Shown here in pieces: positions 1-9,559 of a stretch of DNA of 64,000 nucleotides. This stretch comes from Clostridia bacterium. Its GTDB lineage: Bacteria > Bacillota > Clostridia > Oscillospirales > CAG-272. How positions within the stretch are numbered: the first letter of the stretch is position 1; each line of letters opens with the position of its first letter. The DNA is taken from assembly GCA_017465885.1 (NCBI GenBank), contig JAFTVG010000029.1:41541-105540 (forward strand), read 5' to 3'. Position numbers and translations under genes: made by a program. The notes beneath the pieces are model-generated. The model was not told the origin of the DNA. It saw nothing but the letters and a program-made list of their open reading frames with translations, and did not search any database.

Positions 1-33
1 CGTAGGCTTCGGGTATTTTCATTTTATTGTAGA

Positions 34-1314
34 TCACGCCGCAGGAGCGAAGACGTATTCTGCCTTGCCCGTGCCTTCGATGAGCTCCTTGGTGACAATC
101 ACCTTGGTAAGCCCCTCCATAGCAGGGATCTCATACATGATGTCAAGCATTACGGATTCCATAATGGAGCGAAGACCTCTTGCGCCGGTGTTGCGCTGGA
201 TGGCAAGGTCGGCAACCATCTCGATTGCCTCATGGGTGAACTCCAGCTCCACACCGTCCATACCCACCAGCTTCTGATACTGCTTCAAAAGGGCGTTCTT
301 GGGAGTGGAGAGGATGGAGGTCAGCGCTTCCTTGTCAAGGGGGTCAAGAGATACCAGAACGGGAAGTCTGCCCACAAGCTCGGGGATCATACCGAACTTC
401 ACGATATCGTGCGCCTGCGCGTCACGAAGAACGGTGGACTTGCTTCTTTCCTCCTTGGTCTTCACGTTACCGCCAAAGCCCATGCTTTGCGAGCCCGAGC
501 GTTGCTCAATGAGCTGATCGAGCCCCTCAAAGGCACCGCCGCAAATGAAGAGGATGTTTTCGGTGTTGATCTGGATAAAGTCCTGATTGGGGTGTTTTCT
601 GCCGCCGTTGGGAGGCACGTTTGCCACCGTTCCTTCAAGGATCTTCAAAAGCGCCTGCTGAACGCCCTCGCCCGAAACGTCACGGGTGATGGAGCGGTTT
701 TCGCTTCTTCTTGCGATCTTGTCGATCTCGTCCACGTAGATGATGCCGTATTCTGCCTGATCCACGTTGAAGTCTGCCGCCTGAATGAGCTTTAAGAGGA
801 TGTTTTCCACGTCCTCGCCCACGTAGCCCGCTTCGGTCAGCGTGGTGGCGTCGGCAATGGCAAAGGGAACCTGCAGGGTCTTTGCCAGCATTTGCGCAAG
901 GAAGGTCTTGCCCACACCGGTGGGACCGATCATCAGCACGTTACTCTTTTGAATATCCACGCCGTCCTCTGCGCCCTTCTTCTTTTTCTTGGAGAGGATG
1001 CGCTTGTAGTGGTTGTATACAGCCACGGCGAGGGTCTTTTTTGCCTGATCCTGCCCGATCACGTATTCGTCAAGCGATTCTTTGATGGCAGAGGGGCGGG
1101 GAAGGGTTTCAAGAGTGAAGGGGAGCTGCTTACCGCCCTTGCCTCTTTTTGCGGGAGAGGTGTTTCTGTGCTCTGCGATCAGCTCACTGCAGGTCTCGAT
1201 GCAGTTGTCGCAGATATACGCCCCCTCGGGAGAGGGGATGAGAAACTCCACCGACATTTCGTCTCTGCCGCAAAATGAGCAGTGACGAAGACGGTTATTC
1301 GATTGATTTGCCAT
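34..1314 (-). CDS. clpX: ATP-dependent Clp protease ATPase subunit ClpX
   Basis: AAA+ unfoldase that recognises substrates and feeds them to the ClpP peptidase in the cytosol. The 426 residues are full family length. An N-terminal C4 zinc-binding domain (CSFC near residue 12, CDNC near 35) is followed by Walker A GPTGVGKT, the pore loop GYVGED, Walker B IYVDEID and the ClpX C-terminal domain. The ClpP-docking loop, usually [LIV]GF, reads MGF here (SQSMGFGG), a mild departure. It is last in a minus-strand cluster tig-clpP-clpX, the usual clostridial order; the next gene would lie left of the window. Confidence 0.98.
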   Translation of the reverse strand: MANQSNNRLRHCSFCGRDEMSVEFLIPSPEGAYICDNCIETCSELIAEHRNTSPAKRGKGGKQLPFTLETLPRPSAIKESLDEYVIGQDQAKKTLAVAVYNHYKRILSKKKKKGAEDGVDIQKSNVLMIGPTGVGKTFLAQMLAKTLQVPFAIADATTLTEAGYVGEDVENILLKLIQAADFNVDQAEYGIIYVDEIDKIARRSENRSITRDVSGEGVQQALLKILEGTVANVPPNGGRKHPNQDFIQINTENILFICGGAFEGLDQLIEQRSGSQSMGFGGNVKTKEERSKSTVLRDAQAHDIVKFGMIPELVGRLPVLVSLDPLDKEALTSILSTPKNALLKQYQKLVGMDGVELEFTHEAIEMVADLAIQRNTGARGLRSIMESVMLDIMYEIPAMEGLTKVIVTKELIEGTGKAEYVFAPAA

Positions 1315-1406
1315 ACTGTTGTTTAATCCTTTCGTATGCCGTAAGGTCTGATGGGTGTATGCACTTTTTTCGGGGATGCCGCAAGCGACACCCCCGATAG
1401 TCAGTT

Positions 1407-1997
1407 TTATCCGTCGTTTCTCGAGACGACCACCTTGTCGATCAGTCCGTATGCCTGCGCCTCGGCTGCAGTCATAAAGTTGTCTCTTTCGGTGTCTCTT
1501 GCGATCTCAGCGGGATCCTTGCCGGTGTTTTTGGCAAGAATGGCGTTGAGATTGTCCTTGATCTTCAGGATGTTCTCGGCGTGGATCTTGATATCCGTTG
1601 CCTGACCCTGGAATCCGCCAAGAGGCTGATGGATCATGATCTCGGAGTTGGGCAGAGCGTATCTCTTGCCCTTTGCGCCCGAGGAGAGGAGAAATGCACC
1701 CATGGATGCCGCCATACCGATACAGATGGTGGAAACGTCGCACTTGATGTAATTCATCGTATCGTAGATCGCCATACCTGCGGTAACAGATCCGCCGGGG
1801 CTGTTGATATACAGCGAGATGTCCTTGTCGGGATCCTGCGCCTCAAGGAAGAGAAGCTGAGCCACAACGAGGGATGCGGTCACGTCGTTCACCTCGTCTG
1901 CAAGGAAGATGATGCGGTCGTTGAGCAGTCGGGAATAGATGTCGTACGCCCGCTCACCGCGGCCTGTTTGTTCGATAACGGTTGGTACAAGTGCCAT
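1407..1997 (-). CDS. clpP: ATP-dependent Clp protease proteolytic subunit ClpP
   Basis: Serine peptidase that forms the tetradecameric Clp chamber. At 196 residues it has the normal length. The catalytic triad is visible as Ser98 in GMAASMGA, His123 in MIHQPLGG and Asp172 in ERDNF. The start follows an AAAGGAG ribosome binding site. It sits between tig (31 nt upstream) and clpX (93 nt downstream), so the three genes are probably cotranscribed and supply folding, unfolding and degradation functions together. Confidence 0.98.
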   Translation of the reverse strand: MALVPTVIEQTGRGERAYDIYSRLLNDRIIFLADEVNDVTASLVVAQLLFLEAQDPDKDISLYINSPGGSVTAGMAIYDTMNYIKCDVSTICIGMAASMGAFLLSSGAKGKRYALPNSEIMIHQPLGGFQGQATDIKIHAENILKIKDNLNAILAKNTGKDPAEIARDTERDNFMTAAEAQAYGLIDKVVVSRNDG

Positions 1998-2028
1998 TGT
2001 GTTCTCCTTTGGTAATTACGGTAAAAGA

Positions 2029-3378
2029 TTATTCGGTCTCTTCGGTAGCGGTTGCTTCCTCAGCGGAAGCCTCTGCCTTTTCAACCTTTGCTTTCTTTGC
2101 GCGGGGCTTCTTTACGCTTGCCTTGACCAGGTCCATAGCCTTTCTTGCAAGCAGATCGTTCTTGATGTCCTCGGGATCGATGTATGCCTTGATCTGATCA
2201 ACGGGCATATTGTAAGCGGTGGAGAGGGTCTCCAGCTCGTTGTTGATCTCCTCCTCGGAAACCTCCAGATTTTCCTTCTCTGCGATCTTTTCAAGAGCAA
2301 GTCTCATCTTGATCTGCTTCTCGGCTCTGGGCTTGAAGTTTTCGCGCAGAGCATCCAGAGTGCTGCCGGTGTACTGCATATAGGTCTTCAGATCAAGACC
2401 GTTCTGTCTGAGGTTCATATCGTAGTCGCGGAGCATATTCTCAGCCTCAGCGTTGATCATTGCTTCGGGAACGCAAACCTCCAGCTTTTCAAGCAGAGCG
2501 TCCATCAGCTTGTTTTCAAATTCTCTGTCAGCCTTTTCTTCCTTCTGCTTTTCAAGTTTAGCCTTCAGATCCTTTTTATATTCAGCAAGGGTGTCAAATT
2601 CGGAAACGTCCTTTGCGAATTCGTCGTCAAGCTCGGGCAGCTCGGTCATCTTGATGGCGTTGATCTTGGTCTTGAATACTGCTTCCTTGCCTGCAAGCTC
2701 GGGTGCGTGGTATTCGGTGGGGAAGGTCACGTTAACGTCGAACTCCTCGCCAACGTTGTGACCGCAGATCTGCTCTTCAAATCCGGGGATGAAGCTGCCG
2801 GAGCCGAGCTTCAGATCGTATCCCTCGCCCTTGCCGCCGTCGAATGCTACGCCGTCAGCGAAGCCCTCGTAGTCGATGTTTGCAATGTCGTCCATAGCAG
2901 CTGCTCTGTCGCTAACCTCGATGGTTCTTGCTTGACGCTCTCTGACCTTAGCAAGCTCCTCTTCCACCTCAGCGGCGGTAACCTTTTCAACTTCCTTAGC
3001 CATAGTGATGCCGGTGTAGCCGGTGATCTCAGCCTCGGGCTTAACGGTTACCTTTGCAACAACCAGTACGCCCTCTTCGTCGATGGTCTCCACGTCGATC
3101 TCGGGAGCGGCAACTGCCTTAATGCCCGATTCCTTCAAAGCCGCATCGTATTCAGCGGGCAGAAGGTTGTTGAGTGCATCCTCATAGAACACGCCCTTGC
3201 CGTAGATCTTCTCCACGACCTGACGGGGAGCCTTACCGGGACGGAAGCCCTGAACGGTAATCTTGCTCTTCTTCTGGTTAAACACCTTGGTCACTTCTGC
3301 TTCAAATACGTCCTTGGCGATCTGGAACTTCAGTTCAACGGTGTTGGTCTCAATTTTGTTAGCTGATACAAATTTCAT
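2029..3378 (-). CDS. tig: Trigger factor
   Basis: Ribosome-associated chaperone with peptidyl-prolyl isomerase activity acting on nascent chains. From the chosen start it has 449 residues: an N-terminal ribosome-binding domain with the signature GFRPGKAPR, a central FKBP-type isomerase domain, and a helical C-terminal chaperone domain. The tail is rich in Lys, Ala and Glu. An in-frame start 45 nt upstream exists, but the ATG at 3378 is preceded by GGAGG at good spacing and begins with the typical MKFVSANK, so I use it. First gene of the tig-clpP-clpX cluster. Confidence 0.97.
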   Translation of the reverse strand: MKFVSANKIETNTVELKFQIAKDVFEAEVTKVFNQKKSKITVQGFRPGKAPRQVVEKIYGKGVFYEDALNNLLPAEYDAALKESGIKAVAAPEIDVETIDEEGVLVVAKVTVKPEAEITGYTGITMAKEVEKVTAAEVEEELAKVRERQARTIEVSDRAAAMDDIANIDYEGFADGVAFDGGKGEGYDLKLGSGSFIPGFEEQICGHNVGEEFDVNVTFPTEYHAPELAGKEAVFKTKINAIKMTELPELDDEFAKDVSEFDTLAEYKKDLKAKLEKQKEEKADREFENKLMDALLEKLEVCVPEAMINAEAENMLRDYDMNLRQNGLDLKTYMQYTGSTLDALRENFKPRAEKQIKMRLALEKIAEKENLEVSEEEINNELETLSTAYNMPVDQIKAYIDPEDIKNDLLARKAMDLVKASVKKPRAKKAKVEKAEASAEEATATEETE

Positions 3379-3521
3379 TTGTGATGTCCTCCGTGGGATT
3401 CTCTTCTGTATTTTTTTACACATTTGGTATCCGTATTATTGTACAGATTTTTTATCGTTTTGTCAATGGCTTTCCAAAAAAAGTAGCGAAATTTTTCGGT
3501 GTTTTCGCGATTTTCCGCAAT

Positions 3522-4220
3522 TCAAGGAATATACAGCGGATCGAATTGAAGATGGTCTGCCGCAACGATGGAAAAATCGATCCCCTCAAAAGTAAAGGTC
3601 ATGGGGATGTTGTAGACCCCGTGCATATGCCCGTAAAAGCATCTTTTCACGCCGTAAGCGTGCAAGACGTCCAGAATCTCTCTGCAGATGAAGTCGTTGA
3701 GTACGGGAGGAAAGTGGAGAAAGACCAGCGACTCTTTTTTGGATAACGCCTTTCCCGCTTCCAGAGAGCGGGCAACTCTGCCTGCCTCTCTTGCCACGAT
3801 CTTTTCAAAATCGGTGCCCGAGGGGCTCGCGTTTTCGGTAAACCACCCACGGCTGCCGCAGACGGCGTAATCGTCTACCTCGAAAGCATTGTTATAGAGC
3901 AGCTTGATGGTGGTCGCATTGTGTTCCTTTAAAAGCCGTTCGATCTTTGAAACGGTATCCCACCAGTAATCGTGGTTGCCCTTACCAAGGATCTTTGTGC
4001 CGGGTAGGCTTTCAAGAAAAAGCAGATCGGGAAGTGCTTCCTTCAGACTCATTCCCCAGGAGATGTCACCGGGCAGAATGACGGTATCTTCATTTCTGAT
4101 CTTTCGTTCCCAAAAGTATCTGATCCGTTGGGGGTGATCCTTCCAGCGGTTGCCGAAGATGTCCATCGGCTTGTCGACCGCAAAGGAAAGATGGGTGTCC
4201 GATAAAGCATACAGTGCCAC
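3522..4220 (-). CDS. Calcineurin-like metallophosphoesterase
   Basis: Predicted cytosolic metal-dependent phosphoesterase of 232 residues. The five signature blocks of the family are in order: SDTHL at the N terminus, LPGDISWG, GKGNHDYWW, LHFPP and GHMHG near the C terminus; these supply the Asp, His and Asn ligands for a two-metal centre. Families of this size include the bacterial YkuE/YfcE-like group, but the substrate cannot be told from sequence. The start follows GAAAGGAG. It reads away from the DUF1540 gene, with 86 nt between the two starts. Confidence 0.9.
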   Translation of the reverse strand: MALYALSDTHLSFAVDKPMDIFGNRWKDHPQRIRYFWERKIRNEDTVILPGDISWGMSLKEALPDLLFLESLPGTKILGKGNHDYWWDTVSKIERLLKEHNATTIKLLYNNAFEVDDYAVCGSRGWFTENASPSGTDFEKIVAREAGRVARSLEAGKALSKKESLVFLHFPPVLNDFICREILDVLHAYGVKRCFYGHMHGVYNIPMTFTFEGIDFSIVAADHLQFDPLYIP

Positions 4221-4306
4221 GTTTTTTTCTCCTTTCTCAAAATAGTGTGGTGTATAGAAGGCGTTTTTTTAGGGCAAACTGAAGGAAAAAGAAAAGGAGC
4301 TTTGCC

Positions 4307-4504
4307 ATGAACAGATTTTTACCCCCCGAAGAAAACGATCCTTCTACCAAAAAGAAAAACAAGGGTGTGGTGTGCGACGTGAAAAACTGTATGTACAATG
4401 ACAAAAACAGCCATTGCACCGCTGAAAAGATCGCCGTAGGTCCCACCTACGCCACCTCCTGCAGCGACACCGTCTGTGCCACCTTCCGTCAGAGAAACAT
4501 CTGA
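4307..4504 (+). CDS. DUF1540 small cysteine-rich protein
   Basis: 65-residue protein carrying a DUF1540 block near residue 23: CDVKNCMYN, then a cysteine before the conserved AEKIAVGP, and CSDTVCATF at the end. The four to five cysteines suggest a small metal-binding fold; the function of the family is unknown, though it is common in spore-forming Clostridia. The ATG follows AAAGGAG. It stands alone on the plus strand between two minus-strand genes. Confidence 0.85.
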   Translation: MNRFLPPEENDPSTKKKNKGVVCDVKNCMYNDKNSHCTAEKIAVGPTYATSCSDTVCATFRQRNI

Positions 4505-4531
4505 AGGACGGGCGTAAGCCCGTACATATCC

Positions 4532-5164
4532 TTATTCGTTTTTCAGGCAGTCCTCAAAAGGGGTGTCCTTTAAAATCTTTGAAAGAAAGCTCCTTCTGTG
4601 AATGGGGCAGGGACCAAGCTCCTTCAATGCCGCAACGTGGGTCTTCGTGGCGTAGCCCTTGTGTCCCGCAATGCCGTATTCGGGGTAGAGTTCATCCCAT
4701 TTCAGGCACATTCTGTCTCTCGTGACCTTTGCAAGAATGGATGCGGCGGCAATGGAGCAGGAAAGGGCGTCCCCGCCGATGACTGTCCGGGTCTCCATTT
4801 CAAAATCTCTTGCGATATTGCCGTCCACCAGCACCAGATCGGGGGTGGGGGAGAGCATTGCCACCGCTCTTCTCATGGCAAGCTGAGCGGCGTTTAAAAT
4901 GTTGAGTCGGTCGATTTCCTCAACGGATGCACTTGCAATGCCGTAGCTGACGGCGTTTTCGATGATGAGCTCGTAAAGCTTTTCCCGCTTCTTCTCGCTG
5001 AGCTTCTTGGAGTCGTTGAGCCCCTCGATGTAAAGACCCTGCGGCAGGATCACCGCGGCGGCGACCACCTCTCCGCACAGAGGCCCTCTTCCTGCCTCAT
5101 CGGTGCCTGCCACTACGGCAAATCCCCTTGAGAGGGCGGCGTTTTCATAGCTGTAATCGGGCAT
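4532..5164 (-). CDS. rnhB: Ribonuclease HII
   Basis: Endonuclease that removes ribonucleotides misincorporated in DNA and RNA-DNA hybrids. 210 residues, usual length for bacterial RNase HII. The diagnostic GTDEAGRGPLCG block sits near residue 20 with the first acidic metal ligands; VLVDG near residue 112 supplies the next acidic position, and the C-terminal HRRSF segment is typical. It follows rbgA with a one-base overlap, and the rbgA-rnhB order is the standard Firmicute arrangement, so the two are translationally coupled. Confidence 0.97.
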   Translation of the reverse strand: MPDYSYENAALSRGFAVVAGTDEAGRGPLCGEVVAAAVILPQGLYIEGLNDSKKLSEKKREKLYELIIENAVSYGIASASVEEIDRLNILNAAQLAMRRAVAMLSPTPDLVLVDGNIARDFEMETRTVIGGDALSCSIAAASILAKVTRDRMCLKWDELYPEYGIAGHKGYATKTHVAALKELGPCPIHRRSFLSKILKDTPFEDCLKNE

Positions 5165-6054
5165 TATTCGTTACTCTCCTTTAAGAGCAGATCGGCAGGG
5201 CGCTCCAAGGAGATCTGTCCGATCTTTGTCTGTCTGAATTCATCAAGGATCATGTTGGCGGTGCGCTCGGTGTCGATCTCGCCGCCGGAGATGAGCATTC
5301 CTCTTTTTCTGCCCACCTTCTCAAAGATCTCCCAGCCTTCAAGTCCCTCAAGGCTTTTGGGATCCAGCTTGTAGCGGGTGCAGAACTTGTCGGGAGCGAT
5401 CGTATAAAGCTGTCCGCAGAGGGTGACTGCCACCGCTTCAAGATCCAGCACGTCGTCCTTGATGGCACCGGTGGCGGCAAGATTCTGTCCCACCGTCTGG
5501 TCTTCAAATTTGGGCCACAGCACGCCGGGCATATCCAATAGATCAATACCGATGGAGGTGGACACCCATTGCTTGGTCACCGTTACGCCCGGACGATCCT
5601 CGGCTTTTGCCTTAGCCTGACCGCAAAGACGGTTGATCAGGGTGGATTTGCCCACGTTGGGGATGCCCACGATCATCGCCTTTAAGCGCATACCGTTCAT
5701 GCCCTTGTCCTCGTATCTCTTGATCTTATCGGAGAGGATAGAGCGGATGGCGGGATTGATGCGATCGATGCCGCTTCCCGTTTTGCAGTCGATAAAGATG
5801 GCGTTTTGTCCCTGCTCTTTATAATATGCCATCCATTCCTTGTTGATCTGAGGATCGGAGAGGGCGGATTTGCTCAGCACCGTCAAAATGGGCTTTCCGC
5901 TGCAAAGCCCCAGGATCTCGGGGTTTTTGCTGGAAAGGGGGATGCGGGCATCGAGGATCTCAATGACCACGTCCACAAGAGAATGGTTTTCCTTGATCAG
6001 GCGTCTGGTTTTTGCCATATGCCCGGGAAACCATTGGATCACACTTGAAGGCAT
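5164..6054 (-). CDS. rbgA: Ribosome biogenesis GTPase RbgA/YlqF
   Basis: Circularly permuted GTPase required for late assembly of the 50S subunit. 296 residues with the permuted motif order: G4 region TVLSKSALSD near residue 59, G5 DCKTGSG, G1 GIPNVGKSTLIN near 129, G2 GVTVTKQW and G3 DMPGVLWP, then a C-terminal RNA-binding helical domain. The G4 motif, normally NKxD, begins with Ser rather than Asn here, which is worth noting because this position reads guanine. Between lepB and rnhB. Confidence 0.95.
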   Translation of the reverse strand: MPSSVIQWFPGHMAKTRRLIKENHSLVDVVIEILDARIPLSSKNPEILGLCSGKPILTVLSKSALSDPQINKEWMAYYKEQGQNAIFIDCKTGSGIDRINPAIRSILSDKIKRYEDKGMNGMRLKAMIVGIPNVGKSTLINRLCGQAKAKAEDRPGVTVTKQWVSTSIGIDLLDMPGVLWPKFEDQTVGQNLAATGAIKDDVLDLEAVAVTLCGQLYTIAPDKFCTRYKLDPKSLEGLEGWEIFEKVGRKRGMLISGGEIDTERTANMILDEFRQTKIGQISLERPADLLLKESNE

Positions 6055-6082
6055 TTCTTGCTCCTTTCGTCAGAAGATCGGC

Positions 6083-7030
6083 TTAATCTACCACTCCGAT
6101 GCGGTCAAAGGGGTAAATGCGGATGATGGACTTGCCGATGATCCAGCGTTCGTCGATGAGTCCGATGGCACGGCTGTCCTTTGAATTGTTGCGGTTGTCA
6201 CCGAGAATGAATACCTGACCGCTGGGAACGGTGAAGGAATGGACCGTACCTTCGTTTTGGTAGTCGTACCGTTCGTCTGCCTTCATTTTTTCGATAACTG
6301 CGGGGTAAAATCCTTCCATCGGTTTCAGGGGCGTACCATCTGCAGCGAGTCCGCCAACGTAATTCACGTAATCCACAGACCCAAAGCCCGCCTCATATTC
6401 TTGTCCGTTGATGATGATCTGCCACTTGGTGAAGTCAATTTCCACTCTGTCGCCCTCGGTGGCAATGATCCTCTTTACGATGGGATGACCAAGGGAGAGA
6501 GCGACGTTGCTTTCCCCTTTGATGTTGGGGGTCTGTACCACGACGATGTCTCCTTTTTTGGGAGAGTAAAAGAGGTTTGAAATGAGCAGGGTATCTTTTC
6601 CGATGGTCTCTGTAGCAGAGCCTTCGCTTCTGCCAAGGATTGTGGGGTACATTGACGAGCCGTTCACAGGAGAATGTCTTGTGAAAACGGTCAGGATGAC
6701 CATTACAGCCACAAGAGAGATGGCAACCAGCTCTACGGTATCGTAAATGAACTGCACGACGGACCCGCTTTTTTCCTTTTTGGGGGTGTTTTCAGCGCTG
6801 CTCTGTTCAACTCCGGTAAGCTCCTCTTGTTGCGCATCCTGCATCTGCTCCTCCTCAGACACCTGCTCTTCAAGGCACTCTTCAGCGGGGCAGGCTTTCT
6901 TTACGGTGTCTTCGTCAGCGGGGGCGGCAGAATCCTCGGGCTTGCCGTCGGTCTGATTTAAAAAAGGCGCAGTCTCATCGACTTCCTTGTTGCTTACGTC
7001 TTCGATCGATCCATCTAAATAAAGACTCAT
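6083..7030 (-). CDS. lepB: Type I signal peptidase with long acidic N-terminal extension
   Basis: Membrane peptidase that removes Sec/Tat signal peptides. The catalytic serine lies in NGSSMYPTI and the general-base lysine in IVKRIIATEG; the box GDNRNNSKDSRAIG is present near the C terminus. A transmembrane segment (about residues 98-120) precedes the catalytic domain. The first roughly 90 residues are acidic, low-complexity (many Glu, Asp, Ala) and predicted cytoplasmic, much longer than in typical Gram-positive enzymes. The ATG at 7030 is preceded by AAGGAG, favouring it over the in-frame start 30 nt upstream. Confidence 0.93.
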   Translation of the reverse strand: MSLYLDGSIEDVSNKEVDETAPFLNQTDGKPEDSAAPADEDTVKKACPAEECLEEQVSEEEQMQDAQQEELTGVEQSSAENTPKKEKSGSVVQFIYDTVELVAISLVAVMVILTVFTRHSPVNGSSMYPTILGRSEGSATETIGKDTLLISNLFYSPKKGDIVVVQTPNIKGESNVALSLGHPIVKRIIATEGDRVEIDFTKWQIIINGQEYEAGFGSVDYVNYVGGLAADGTPLKPMEGFYPAVIEKMKADERYDYQNEGTVHSFTVPSGQVFILGDNRNNSKDSRAIGLIDERWIIGKSIIRIYPFDRIGVVD

Positions 7031-7216
7031 ATCGACGCTCCTTATCAATAATACATTCATATTATTATATCATATTTTTATCAAAAAAACAATAGAAAAT
7101 AACCATTTTTTCGGTGATTGCGCCGTTTTGTTTTCAATTTCCGAAAGCGGAAAAAAAGAGACGCAATAATACTTAAAAAAGTAAACGAACGTTCAACTTT
7201 TTTTAAAGAAAAGCTA

Positions 7217-7245
7217 TTGCGGAATATAATGGATTATGTTATAAT
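7217..7245 (+). promoter_or_regulatory. Promoter of the 7296 lipoprotein gene
   Basis: TTGCGG (7217-7222), 17 nt, TATAAT (7240-7245). An imperfect dyad GTAAACGAACGTTCAAC at 7181-7197 lies 19 nt upstream of the -35 box and resembles the operator half at 31427-31441. Confidence 0.65.
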
Positions 7246-7295
7246 ATAAACGTAAAGAATGTCTTTACAAATCTCTTTTGAAAGGAATTATTGAA

Positions 7296-8105
7296 ATGAA
7301 AAAGTTATTATCGATTCTGTTGGCTGTAATGCTGCTGGTATCTGCATGCGTGCTGACCTCTTGCGAAGAGCTGAGTGCATACGAGCTGGTTCACTCTGCT
7401 CTTGCAAAGATGGAAACGCTTGACTCCTTTGAAGCAGACGTGGTGATGTCTATGAAGATGACCATGGATCTGCAGGGCGTCTCTCAAACGGTGGACGTTC
7501 CCATGAACGTAAAGGTGAAGGCGTCCGGCTTGAAGAGCGAAGCTCCTCTGACCTCCGGTACCATGTCCATGTCGGTGATGGGTACCGAAACCAAGGCTGA
7601 CATCTACAGTGACTCTAAGGACGTATACGTTGCCACCAATGTGATGGGACAGTCCGTAAAGGTAAAGATGGGTGTGGACAGCGAAGCGGCTGACGAGTAT
7701 GATCTGACCGATACCACTTCCTCCTTTATGGTTGATATTCCCGAGGACGTGCTTGAGAGTGTGGCTGTCGTTGAAAACAGCGACGGCACCAAGAGCGTTG
7801 AGGTATTGCTTGATCCCTCGGTATTTGCAGAGAATTACGAAGACCTGATCGATCAGGTGAACCAGAGCGCAGCAGGCGAGGTTTCCGATCTGTCCTTTGA
7901 AGATGTCAAGGTAAAGGTCGTTGTTACTTCCGACGGCTACATTTCGGGCTATTATCTGACCTTCACTATGGTGATGAACGTGACCACCGCAGGTGTTACT
8001 GCTGCCACCACCACCCAGGTCAGCGCAAGCGTTGAGTATAAGAACCCCGGCACGCCCGTCACCGTAGACGTACCTGCCGATCTTGATTCCTATCAGGGCT
8101 TCTGA
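7296..8105 (+). CDS. Secreted lipoprotein, unknown function
   Basis: 269 residues beginning MKKLLSILLAVMLLVSAC, a lipoprotein signal peptide with candidate lipobox cysteines at VSAC and LTSC. The mature part is a beta-rich domain with regularly spaced Val, Asp, Lys and Thr, resembling the LolA/DUF6612-like lipoproteins of Clostridia, but I do not recognise a specific family. ATG at 7296 follows GAAAGGAATT. It is monocistronic, with its own promoter and a strong terminator shared with the convergent LCP gene. Confidence 0.8.
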   Translation: MKKLLSILLAVMLLVSACVLTSCEELSAYELVHSALAKMETLDSFEADVVMSMKMTMDLQGVSQTVDVPMNVKVKASGLKSEAPLTSGTMSMSVMGTETKADIYSDSKDVYVATNVMGQSVKVKMGVDSEAADEYDLTDTTSSFMVDIPEDVLESVAVVENSDGTKSVEVLLDPSVFAENYEDLIDQVNQSAAGEVSDLSFEDVKVKVVVTSDGYISGYYLTFTMVMNVTTAGVTAATTTQVSASVEYKNPGTPVTVDVPADLDSYQGF

Positions 8106-8145
8106 TATCAGAATCGCTTTTATGCTTCTTGAATAGCAAAGAAAT

Positions 8146-8180
8146 ACCCCTTGCAGTTTGACTGCAAGGGGTGTTTTTGG
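8146..8180. terminator. Bidirectional terminator between lipoprotein and LCP genes
   Basis: Hairpin with arms ACCCCTTGCAGT / ACTGCAAGGGGT around a short TTG loop, followed by TTTTT on the plus strand; it lies between convergent genes. Confidence 0.85.
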
Positions 8181-8184
8181 TTGA

Positions 8185-9414
8185 TCAGTAGCCGTAGACA
8201 AGCTTTTTGAAGCGCTTGGTGTTTTCAAGATAGTCCATCGCAAGGACCTGTTGCTTGGTTCCTGCAAGAATGATGATCTTTTCCCACCACGTACCCGACT
8301 GGGGGATCTGCATTCCCTGGTGCTTGTAGGAGAAGACGTTTCTCGTGATCATCTTCATCAGCAGGGCGGTGCATTCTGCAGCGGGAATGTCTGTTGTGAC
8401 CTTGGGAAGCATCAGCTCCATCAGATCGTAAAGCTCGGTAACGCTCAGGGTAGCGAGCTTTTTGACAGTGTTGCTGATCAGCTCTCTTTGTCTTTCGGTT
8501 CGTCCGAAGTCGGAGTCGCCGCCGGTAGAACGGTTTCTGACGTAAGTCAAAAGCTGTACACCGTCCAAGTGGTTAATTCCTTCTTTTAAGGGTTCTGTCT
8601 TTACGTTATATCCTTTGGGGGCATACAAGGCGTAATAGATGGGAATGCGCTCGTTTAAGAGCTTTACCTGGTTTGCCAAAATATTGACGTCCATTCCGCC
8701 GATGGCATCGTAGAAATCAATAAAGGAATGGAAATCCAAAGCAACGTAGTTGTCAATGGTGATACCGAAGTTGTTTTGGATGGTGGTTTTCAAAAGGGGA
8801 TATCCGTTTACCGCATAGGCAACGTTCAAGCGATTGTAGCCAACGCCGGGGATCTGGACGTAGGAGTCTCTCATAAAGGAGGTCATCGTCAGCGTTTTTG
8901 CCTTGAAATTGATGGAAAGCAGGATCATCGTGTCGCTGTTTTTCGCGCCACTCTCGCTTTTATAGTCATATCCGATGAGCAGCACGTTGTAAACGTCCTT
9001 GTCAGAAATGGGATCCTTGTTTGCAGCCAGCGCTTCTTTGATCTGCTCCTCGATCTTTTTCTGCTCTTCCTTGCTGATGGCATCGCCTTCAACCTGATTG
9101 TCCTTCAAATGCTGCAAGAGGATCAGCAGCTGTTCCTTGGTCAGTGTCGTCTTTTTGTTATCCTCTTCATTGGTGTTGTCGTCGGGCTTGGAGGGAGAGG
9201 GAGGCAGGATTCCGCTTGAGGTGTCAGGCAGGGTGGGCGTGAGCACCGGCGTGGTATCGCCCGTGCTCACGTCGGGGACGGTGGGCGAGGGCTTTTCCGT
9301 AGGAAGGGAAGGAGGGAGAGGATTCGTTCCCGTTGTTTTCTCGGTGGTACAAGCCGAAAAAACGGTTAACAGGACGAATAACAATGCAAAAAGTAAGCTG
9401 AGAGTTCTTTTCAT
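8185..9414 (-). CDS. LytR-CpsA-Psr family protein, lipoprotein-anchored
   Basis: LCP proteins transfer teichoic acid or other glycopolymers to peptidoglycan at the outer membrane face. 409 residues. The signal peptide ends at FSAC, so this is a predicted lipoprotein rather than the usual type II membrane protein. A Pro/Thr/Ser-rich linker (about 20-75) and a charged segment precede the LCP domain, marked by SDTMILLSIN, SFMRDSYVQIPG and YNRLNVAYA, with the conserved Arg and Asp of the phosphate-binding pocket. The C terminus carries the late LCP motif TYVRNRS. ATG follows AAAGGAAACC. Confidence 0.92.
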   Translation of the reverse strand: MKRTLSLLFALLFVLLTVFSACTTEKTTGTNPLPPSLPTEKPSPTVPDVSTGDTTPVLTPTLPDTSSGILPPSPSKPDDNTNEEDNKKTTLTKEQLLILLQHLKDNQVEGDAISKEEQKKIEEQIKEALAANKDPISDKDVYNVLLIGYDYKSESGAKNSDTMILLSINFKAKTLTMTSFMRDSYVQIPGVGYNRLNVAYAVNGYPLLKTTIQNNFGITIDNYVALDFHSFIDFYDAIGGMDVNILANQVKLLNERIPIYYALYAPKGYNVKTEPLKEGINHLDGVQLLTYVRNRSTGGDSDFGRTERQRELISNTVKKLATLSVTELYDLMELMLPKVTTDIPAAECTALLMKMITRNVFSYKHQGMQIPQSGTWWEKIIILAGTKQQVLAMDYLENTKRFKKLVYGY

Positions 9415-9559
9415 AATCGGTTTCCTTTGGTAGTTGCGGTAATTCGTAATTTGTCAAAAACAAAATTGGTCGTGTGAACTTTAACAGTATACCACGCAAG
9501 ATGGTTTTTTTTGTGTGTTTTTTTTGTACAAAGTGTAAATTGTTCGCTTTTTTGAAGAA

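Noticed and set aside
1939..3366. Long open frame on the plus strand opposite trigger factor
   Set aside because: Leu/Val-rich antisense shadow of tig; tig has family motifs and a ribosome binding site, the antisense frame has neither.
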